Shown piece after piece: positions 57,801-64,000 of a stretch of DNA of 64,000 bases. The position numbers and the translations under genes are program-made. This stretch comes from Mactra quadrangularis (lineage: Eukaryota; Mollusca; Bivalvia; Venerida; Mactridae). The DNA lies in the NCBI GenBank assembly GCA_025267735.1, contig CM046299.1, positions 41,709,733 to 41,773,732 on the forward strand, in the 5' to 3' direction. The notes beneath the pieces are model-generated. The model was given only the letters and a program-made list of their open reading frames with translations, searched no databases and was not told where the DNA came from. Numbering within the stretch: position 1 is the stretch's first letter; every line of letters begins with the position of its first letter.

Positions 57801-60190
57801 GTCGAACTTCCACCAAAAGCACTTGATGCACCTAATTTTCGACACTCCAATTTTCTTAATTTCAAAATTGTTATATGAGTTTAAGCACTCCAATCTGAAT
57901 GTTCATATTTTTTCTCGAATGAATTTACAGACAAATAAACTACATTGTACATGTATGAGCTGACACATGTACCTGTGTACGTTTTGAAGTTTAACAAGTT
58001 TTTAACAAGTTATAACAAGTTTGTTTAACTTCAAACCGGAAGGTCAAAGACCCATACAAAAAAAAAGTTTTACACATGTTTTACTGTTGTTGACAGCAAC
58101 TTTAAACTCAGAAGCCTTCAAGTACATTCTCAATGACAAAAATCTAGCTCATTATGACAAAACATTGAGAATGAATACCATCATATAAGTTTACCTCACA
58201 TAAAAAACGTGTGACCTACAAAAACGCATGACATACGTGATAAGGACACATTGTATAGTGCCTACAAAAAAAACGTGTTTTGGTAAACATTAAAAATAAA
58301 AATGAGACAATTCATTTCAGGGGTAGGCAGTAATGAAAATAAAATTATCATGGTTGATAAACCACCGCCACTTGGCAAATCATGCTTGTTATGGTAGAAC
58401 GCTTTCCATTACACCAACAAAAATTAGTGTTATTATTGTTATTATAAACAGTGTTTTGTGTTTTTTGTTTGAACTATAACAATGTACATTTTTATATACA
58501 GTTCGTGCAAAAACAAAAATTTGTTTATGAAAAGATTACTAAACAATACAATGAACTAATTTATCTACAGCTGGGGATGCTCAGGATAATAATTTTGGGG
58601 ATGCTCAGGATAATAATTTTGATATGCCTTTATGAGTGTGTTGCTGTTTTACGGTAAAGCGTTGTACCATGAGGGGTAGATGGTTTATCCGCCACACCAA
58701 TGTTGTAAAAATTAACCATACAACCCTCATTTCCAAAACTGTCATACCTTTGGAATGGATTGGTTTATTTTATGTTTGCACAAATAGGAAATGTTATTTT
58801 TGTACGAACTACTGTAAACATTATTGTATTTTTAATAAACTGTAAACAAAGTTGTTTAGTACATGTAGTATGTCCTAACTCAACACTGGCATCTTAACAG
58901 TTATACCTTGACAATTGTTCCCTTAGTTACTTCATCGTCCTCTTATTACCACGTATTTGTGTCTCTTAAAAATCGTAAAATATTCCGAGTTAAATTATGA
59001 AACTATATGAAAACCCCAAATAAAGCAGCAGTTGAGGTCCATTTGATATTTTATGGCGACATTTATAAGTTGAGTTATGTTAAACAAAGCGATATTGACC
59101 TAGTACACCGGATACATTATTGTTCAGCCGAGATCAAAATGATGTGATTTATGAGTATACTACATATAACTATCGTCCGAAACCAACAAGCAATGTTAAC
59201 AACGAGGATGTAAATAGAAGGAGGTTGTTAAGTTTTGTGGTCGTATTATCAAAAATCTTAAGATAAATTTAGTAATATAATATAGAAGAATTTACGACGG
59301 AAATAGATCGTACGCCCTTTGATAATACGGTCCACTCGCTGGTAAACTTTAATATTGACTACTCCAGTGATACTCCTTCTAGTGTAGTTGGCAGTGAAAC
59401 TATGGGCTACGATCCATTCTAATTATACTGATCAATCCCTCGTTCTTCCACGTATCTTAACCATCTTCAAAATAACTACCACTAGTCTTGGTGTTCTTAA
59501 CTGGTTTCGAGAATTAAACTTAAGCGCCTTCCAAATCAAAAGATGTCTCAATGGGTTTGAAGAGAGTGTGGCTTCTTCACCTCCAAGCCTGAGTTCAGAA
59601 ATGGCGCAAAATGATGACAAGACAACATTTTGACAGTTCTGAAAAGTACCAGCTCTTTAGACCTCATTATGGAAAATGTAATTTTATGAAATGCAAAAAT
59701 TAGTGTCAAAAAGACCAAAAATTGCATTTTGTCTCTTTTGTTCAGCCAAATTGCATTAATGAGTCTTACAGTATCAAAATAAAAGTATCATGAAATAACA
59801 CTATTGCGTTAAGGTGAATAAAAGGCAAAACTATTTAAGCCAGTCGATGAATTAATTAATGATATTCTGGGCAATTTCCTTTTTTCCCAAGTTTACCATC
59901 TACGTGCATTTTATTTGCTGTTAAAGTAAAAGATTTCATTATACATGTATAGTTTTACATGTACCTTGTATAACACGCGTGTCATTTCTCCTTTAAACAT
60001 GAGGAATTTCCGTTTTCCTTTAAGTCTTAATACTTAAAATGAACATAGTGAGCAATAACACAGAATATTCTTATTTTATTTCAGTTGTGAATTTGTTAAG
60101 GCAGTATGTGACAATCATAATTTAGGAATTCAGGACCTCGCAGTATGTAAGGCAATGCAAAGAGTTAGGAGACAACCTGAACACGTATGA
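54698..60190 (+). CDS. Two-Kazal-domain secreted-type protein, 3' three exons
   Basis: The exons 54698-54833, 56982-57233 and 60085-60190 splice in phase (phase 1 in, 2, 2, then stop TGA). They give about 164 residues with two Kazal modules. Module 1 is IDCAHGYKPEGNETVC, CSDFQVYLNFC, FFAQEKC, then RNPSLTVLYLGDC. Module 2 is CANKDNIDCNNELDPVC, GTDNTFYQNNC, EFVKAVC, then DNHNLGIQDLAVC. Cys spacing C-x10-C-x6-C-x12-C is the agrin/follistatin-like form of Kazal. Each intron falls just before the fourth Cys. A Ser/Thr/Pro-rich linker of about 40 residues joins the modules, and the tail is basic (RVRRQPEHV). Such proteins are usually secreted, as protease inhibitors or matrix proteins; inhibition is not shown here. 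The 5' end is missing or unrecognised. A possible AATAAA lies at 61111. Confidence 0.88.
54840..56680. other. Kazal gene intron, no further feature
   Basis: AT-rich. A 97-codon open frame at 55714-56007 shows no domain I know. A direct splice from 54833 to 56982 already completes Kazal module 1, so no exon is needed here. Confidence 0.5.
56690..56950 (+). repeat. SINE, family D, second copy
   Basis: TCAGTAGTCCAGTAATAGGA, GTTCAAACCCCATTGGGGCA, ATTTACCTGCAGTTGTTCCA and CTCTACCCTGGTGTAATTGT match the copy at 31855. It ends about 30 bp before the acceptor of the second Kazal exon. Confidence 0.7.
56982..57233 (+). CDS. Kazal gene, second exon
   Basis: It completes Kazal module 1 (CFFAQEKCRNPSLTVLYLGDC). 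It then encodes the linker (VPVTGVPITPDSSLTSKPHT region) and the N-terminal two thirds of module 2 (NNELDPVCGTDNTFYQN). Acceptor TTATTTCAG, donor GTAAGT, phase 2 in and out, 252 nt. Confidence 0.9.
57234..60084. other. Kazal gene intron with minor repeats
   Basis: No extra exon is needed, since the Kazal module splices directly across. It holds A-rich and AT-rich DNA and a short duplication (58573-58620). An 81-codon frame at 59388-59633 has no family I recognise. Confidence 0.5.
58573..58620. repeat. Exact tandem duplication of 24 bp
   Basis: GGGGATGCTCAGGATAATAA + TTTT occurs twice head-to-tail with no mismatch. Confidence 0.9.
60085..60190 (+). CDS. Kazal gene, last exon with stop
   Basis: It supplies the C-terminal third of Kazal module 2 (CEFVKAVCDNHNLGIQDLAV, C) and a basic tail KAMQRVRRQPEHV, then TGA. 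Acceptor TTTATTTCAG, phase 2. The tail carries an RVRR site that could be cut by furin-type proteases; this is inference. Confidence 0.9.
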
Positions 60191-60249
60191 GAACGTTTAA
60201 GGAAAGACGTAGAGGTTGAAATTCCGTCCATTAGTGAAATTATATGTTT

Positions 60250-60330
60250 TGTAGCATACGGAACTCCACGGCGTTCTTCGACGATATATATACTTGCGTA
60301 GGAAATCGCTGATGAGTTCCGAATGATTTT
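60250..60330. repeat. Short palindrome related to the 54372 hairpin, in 3' UTR
   Basis: ACGGAACTCCACGGCGTTCT and GAAATCGCTGATGAGTTCCG are imperfect inverted copies and recall the CGGAACTCCTCGGCCATTCG arm at 54420. It starts 60 bp after the Kazal stop codon, so it is probably in the 3' UTR. Confidence 0.5.
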
Positions 60331-60884
60331 GTATGAGTTTGTTCTCTCGTTTGAACAATTCAATGGCACTTCTTGACGCTATCTTGGAGGCGTGTCATCG
60401 TTGGAATTACATTAAGCTCAATATTGAATTTATCGGCATTAACTTTTACTGCTATGTTTCGGTGTTTTCTCTGTATTGTTATAAGGTCTCGTGAATGTTA
60501 AGCCAACTGTGGCAGATATCAACATTGTGTCATGTGTTATAATACGTTTGTCATCGTCAATTTATTTCAATGTTTATTAGTTAATTTGTACATTGTTTGA
60601 CTATTTTTTTCGTGCATCTTTTAAATTCTCCATTGGGAGGACTATTTTTCTAACAATAATTTACATTATTCCTTAATATGAATGTATATACTGTCACTGG
60701 CCAGTTTATTTCATCCATAGATTAGCTATCACCAAGTTGTCTTCGTGTTCATCGAAAAAAGGGTTGGATTATGTGTGCCAATTCCGATCCGTGTCTTGCT
60801 AGGTGAAGCAATCACACACGTTAAATTAGTAATCAGTCGTATTTCGTGATTTCACTCGTTTCTTGCCACTACGAAAACAAAAAC

Positions 60885-61017
60885 ATTTGCACTTATGGTA
60901 GTCTTGGTTTCGCTATCAAAAAAAAGTTTTCGCCCCGCCAAGCAAAAAAGCAATTCATGCCGTGTTTCCTTGCTTCCTTACGGGGCAATATCCCATGGCA
61001 CAACTCAGCCACCATAA
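60885..61017. mobile_element. Decayed copy of the TGGTGGCTGATTTATG MITE
   Basis: The right end GGCACAACTCAGCCACCATA and the left TTATGGTAGTCTTGG are degenerate versions of the ends of the element at 61391. AGTTTTCGCCCCGCCAAGCA lies in the middle. Confidence 0.5.
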
Positions 61018-61390
61018 AATAACAATTACTCATAAGGCATTCGAAAATAGTTTGATTTTTGTGTATATTTCCATCTTGAAAACAGTCACTGTTGTCATTT
61101 ATTTATGTTAAATAAATTTACAAAAAAAACAATGGTGCTTTCTTTCACATATTTCAGTTCCTGCATGGTTCCAAGAGGTACTAGTTCGTGTTTAAGTTAA
61201 TACATGTATTTTGCCACTTGTAAACCAAAATGCCAATTGGAATCTATTATAGGCAAGTTATGCCAAATGAACGAAGTTACAAGCTCTTTAAAGCTGATAG
61301 ATTGCTATAGTGCTATGGTGTAATTCTGTCGCAATCTATAGATGTCGTTAAATGTCACCATTAATATTTCAAAGAAACGTTTCAAAAGTA

Positions 61391-61526
61391 TGGTGGCTGA
61401 TTTATGCCATGCGGCGAAGAAACGAAATAACGAAAAGACGAAGAAACAACAAATCCATAGTTTGTCGTTTTTTCGTTTCTTCGCGGCGAAGAAACGAACA
61501 TACGACATGGCATAAATCAGCCACCA
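61391..61526. mobile_element. MITE, 136 bp, perfect 21-bp inverted ends, TA target
   Basis: TGGTGGCTGATTTATGCCAT + G opens the element and its perfect inverse closes it. TA flanks both sides (61389-61390, 61527-61528). The middle is a second palindrome built on CGAAGAAACGAA / TTCGTTTCTTCG. Relatives are at 45912 and 60885. Confidence 0.93.
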
Positions 61527-62003
61527 TACGAAAGGTTTTATAGGAGCCAAAATTAGACGCTATTGATATACATATTCTATTCATTGACAAACATCTATCA
61601 ATAATATCAGTGGAAATGAAGGAGACTTCTTTTAATTTTGGGTTTTCAGTGGTTCATCAAACCTTTTTATAAGATAATAAACGGAGGCAAACTTACTTAC
61701 ACAGTTTCTTGCACTCTTTCCTTCACCAGAACTCGATTACTTTTCCCAAGGAACCGCCAACTTCTATCGCTATGAAAGAAAAGCTACATAAAATACTTAT
61801 CGATGTTCATATGGCGGTACCACCATTCCGGCTAGGAATTGGACCTATGGATTCGAGAGTCTGGTCTCTACTACATCGCAAAGACCATGACCACGGTTGA
61901 AAATGTGCTTTATAAAGTTTAGCTGTTGTACTTAGTTTTAATCGCATGATTAAATTTTCGGAATTTCCCCGACTTTGATTAACAATGAGAGACTATATCA
62001 AGA

Positions 62004-62507
62004 CAGGGATTTTATAAAACAGGGATTTGTAACGAAGTGCTTTTTTTCTCGGTAATTTTCTCGGTCGTCACTGTCTATAACTGGCTGAAGCAGGCTGTAC
62101 AAACTATTCCAGAGTTTAAAAAATGATATATGTTTTTTGTACATAACTTCCATGCAACTTGTGGATTTTTCTGAAGTTTTTGACAAAAAAATGGTTGCAA
62201 TTATGACCCAAAATATGACTTTAGGTATATAAAATGGGGTTAAAAATGGCAGATCGGCGGGAAAATGCATTATTTTGTGAAACAGTCTGTGAGCGTAATT
62301 TATCTCAAAATCATCTAGAAACACAATTTTCCTAACATTTATGTCAATTTGAATGGTACTGGTACAAAATTTTATGTGAATGTCTTTATTTAAACTTTTT
62401 ATTCTTGTTTTCAGTAATGGTCGAAATAATAGCGACGACAGTGAAATATTATGAAAAATCTATTACATTTACTTATCGTTACAAATCCCTGTTATATAAA
62501 ATCCCTG
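62004..62507. mobile_element. Non-autonomous DNA transposon with doubled CAGGGATTT ends
   Basis: Inverted ends of about 32 bp each contain CAGGGATTT twice: CAGGGATTTTATAAAACAGG + GATTTGTAACGA on the left, the inverse at 62476-62507 with one mismatch. The flanks ATCAAGA and ATCAACA may be an imperfect target duplication. The 108-codon minus-strand frame inside shows no transposase motif. Confidence 0.85.
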
Positions 62508-63807
62508 ATCAACAGGAAATAAGTTTCGTACTTTCACAATAGACTTTATAAATAATTGAATTTTCCAGAAGGTACAAAGTGTTAAATTTCAACCTTTAAT
62601 TTTTAGATGTTTTAGTAATGTAAACATTCGTGATTGTGTAAATTATCCAGTTTTGGAACCATTAAAGTCAGACTGACTTGATTTATGCCTAAATTATGAC
62701 ATACAAAGTTATAATTATTAATTAAAGGAATGTTTAATCTCAACAGTTATGTCAGTGACTGTCCGTATGTATGTTTTCTGTTTACCAGGTGGCAGTTATA
62801 ACACTATAATTGTAACCTAGTGTTTGTACGTGTTGCTATGCTGGATTATAACCTTGGAATGTAGCAACAATACTAAATTCTTGTTCGAAGAAAGTATACT
62901 GAGTGAAACTGAGCAAGATACTTTTTTAACAACATATCCAGTACTATGCAGGGTTCATTTTGTTTAAAGTGGTCATAATCGCTGTTAAGTTATACCGTCA
63001 GGAGCCTACCACGACGAATGTATAATAAATTTGCATAGTCAGTCACACATAATATACAGAGAAAATAGTCACCATCTACCGTTCGTGCAACGCACCTGTT
63101 TATCACAAATAATCAATGGTACCATATCTTCAATCCATTCCTTTATACCGTAAGAGAATTTCATTGGACAAGTAGGTATGGTAGAGCAAATTGTATTGGT
63201 TAAATGTTTGCTTTGACAGCTGCGCCGAAAAATATAAGAATGACATCATTTAGAAGTACAAATTATTAAAAACCTGTTTCATAACTCTGATATTTGAGGG
63301 ATATGACACTTAATTTACTCAGTTATGACTGTTCATAAATGATAACGCCCTAAGAAGAAAGCACTTACAAGTATATGTTTGGAATTATCATAGATTTGTT
63401 TATAAACAAAGCCCAACTTACTCATCGTCTAAGGACGACAGTAAAAGACGTTGCACATCAAATTACGTCGCAATACTAAAGTGCAGATAAAACCCATCCT
63501 ATACGAACGAGTTACAGCTGTGTTCAGATCGGACAAGGCATGTTTGTAGTAACTTTAAACTGACCTGTCCAATGACTATCATCAATAAATGTCTTTACTG
63601 ACTAACTAGGTGAGTTCAAGGTCAAAGCAACATCATAGTTAACTCATCGACAGCTGGATTACATCAAAGTAGTCATTGACTAACTGGAATGTTCGTCTGT
63701 ATGAGAGCAACGTGTTTCCCTTGCATACATTATGTATAACTTTTCTTGCGCAATTATCGTATTTACTTTTTGTAATTTCGTCCTGATCAATGAAGTAGCA
63801 CCGGTTG
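62508..63807. other. Intergenic AT-rich sequence
   Basis: No gene, tRNA or complete repeat is seen. Confidence 0.5.
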
Positions 63808-63925
63808 CAACGCCGCTAAACGTCGCAATGGCAATAATCGTAGCAACACCGCTTGACATAACGCTGCTAAACGTCTCAATCGATATTAAAAGTCACAACT
63901 GCGCTAAATATTGCAACAACACTAT
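63808..63925 (-). repeat. GACGTTTAGCG-type degenerate repeat cluster, reverse copy
   Basis: Read on the plus strand: GTTGCAACGCCGCTAAACGT, CGCAATGGCAATAATCG, ACGCTGCTAAACGTCTCAAT and CTGCGCTAAATATTGCAACA. These are inverse words of the clusters at 21940 and 32700. Confidence 0.6.
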
Positions 63926-63929
63926 TTGT

Positions 63930-64000
63930 TTACTGGGTTTATCACCGTTTCAACACAATTTAGGTTAATTTACGGCGTCCAGCGCACCTAACCTAGCTTT
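63930..64000 (-). repeat. SINE, family B, cut by window edge
   Basis: TTACTGGGTTTATCACCGTT, TCAACACAATTTAGG and GGCGTCCAGCGCACCTAACC are the inverse of the family B 3' end seen at 16290-16355. The rest lies beyond the window. Confidence 0.7.

Noticed and set aside
61998..62324. 108-codon minus-strand frame
   Set aside because: It lies inside a transposon-like element bounded by inverted ends and shows no transposase or other motif.

Overview
The window looks like nuclear DNA of a mollusc, most likely a bivalve. It is AT-rich and intron-rich, and it is packed with tRNA-headed SINEs whose 3' ends read ACGGCGTTAAACCCAACAAA, a signature I associate with bivalve genomes. It also holds many MITEs and foldback elements, 3' ends of LINEs and several minisatellites. 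No prokaryotic, organellar or CRISPR feature is visible, and the species cannot be read from the sequence.

Two protein-coding genes can be reconstructed by splicing. The first is a complete SLC43-family membrane transporter on the minus strand. Its ATG is at 43453 and its stop at 8223. It has ten coding exons, all GT-AG and all in phase, for a 542-residue protein. The longest introns are 10.4 kb and 4.8 kb. A TATA box lies about 45 bp upstream of the ATG, and a poly(A) signal lies about 280 bp past the stop. The second is the 3' part of a plus-strand gene for a small secreted-type protein with two Kazal domains (three exons, 54698-60190). Its 5' end with the signal peptide is not firmly identified.

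Almost everything else is repetitive. 1-8000 is the 3' flank of the transporter gene, with old SINEs, MITEs, a tandem duplication and a TTTTCACATAAT minisatellite. 8349-42926 is the intronic space. It holds a 24-copy minisatellite that abuts and includes the last splice acceptor, a 1.4 kb hAT-like element with an 8-bp target duplication, and a 5'-truncated LINE with a 625-bp pentanucleotide tail. It also holds SINEs and several MITE families. 43500-54700 is intergenic, with SINEs, Tc1-like MITEs, a minisatellite and hairpin elements. 54700-60190 is the Kazal gene, and 60200-64000 holds more MITEs and a SINE cut by the window edge.

The most distinctive result is a family of about 400-bp elements. 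Six copies lie in the window, and each is flanked by a 9-bp target duplication, exact in five copies and with one mismatch in the sixth. They have short CAATCT/AGATTG ends. The target length fits a non-autonomous Mutator-like family. I see no host-defence system, gene cluster or other multi-gene system.
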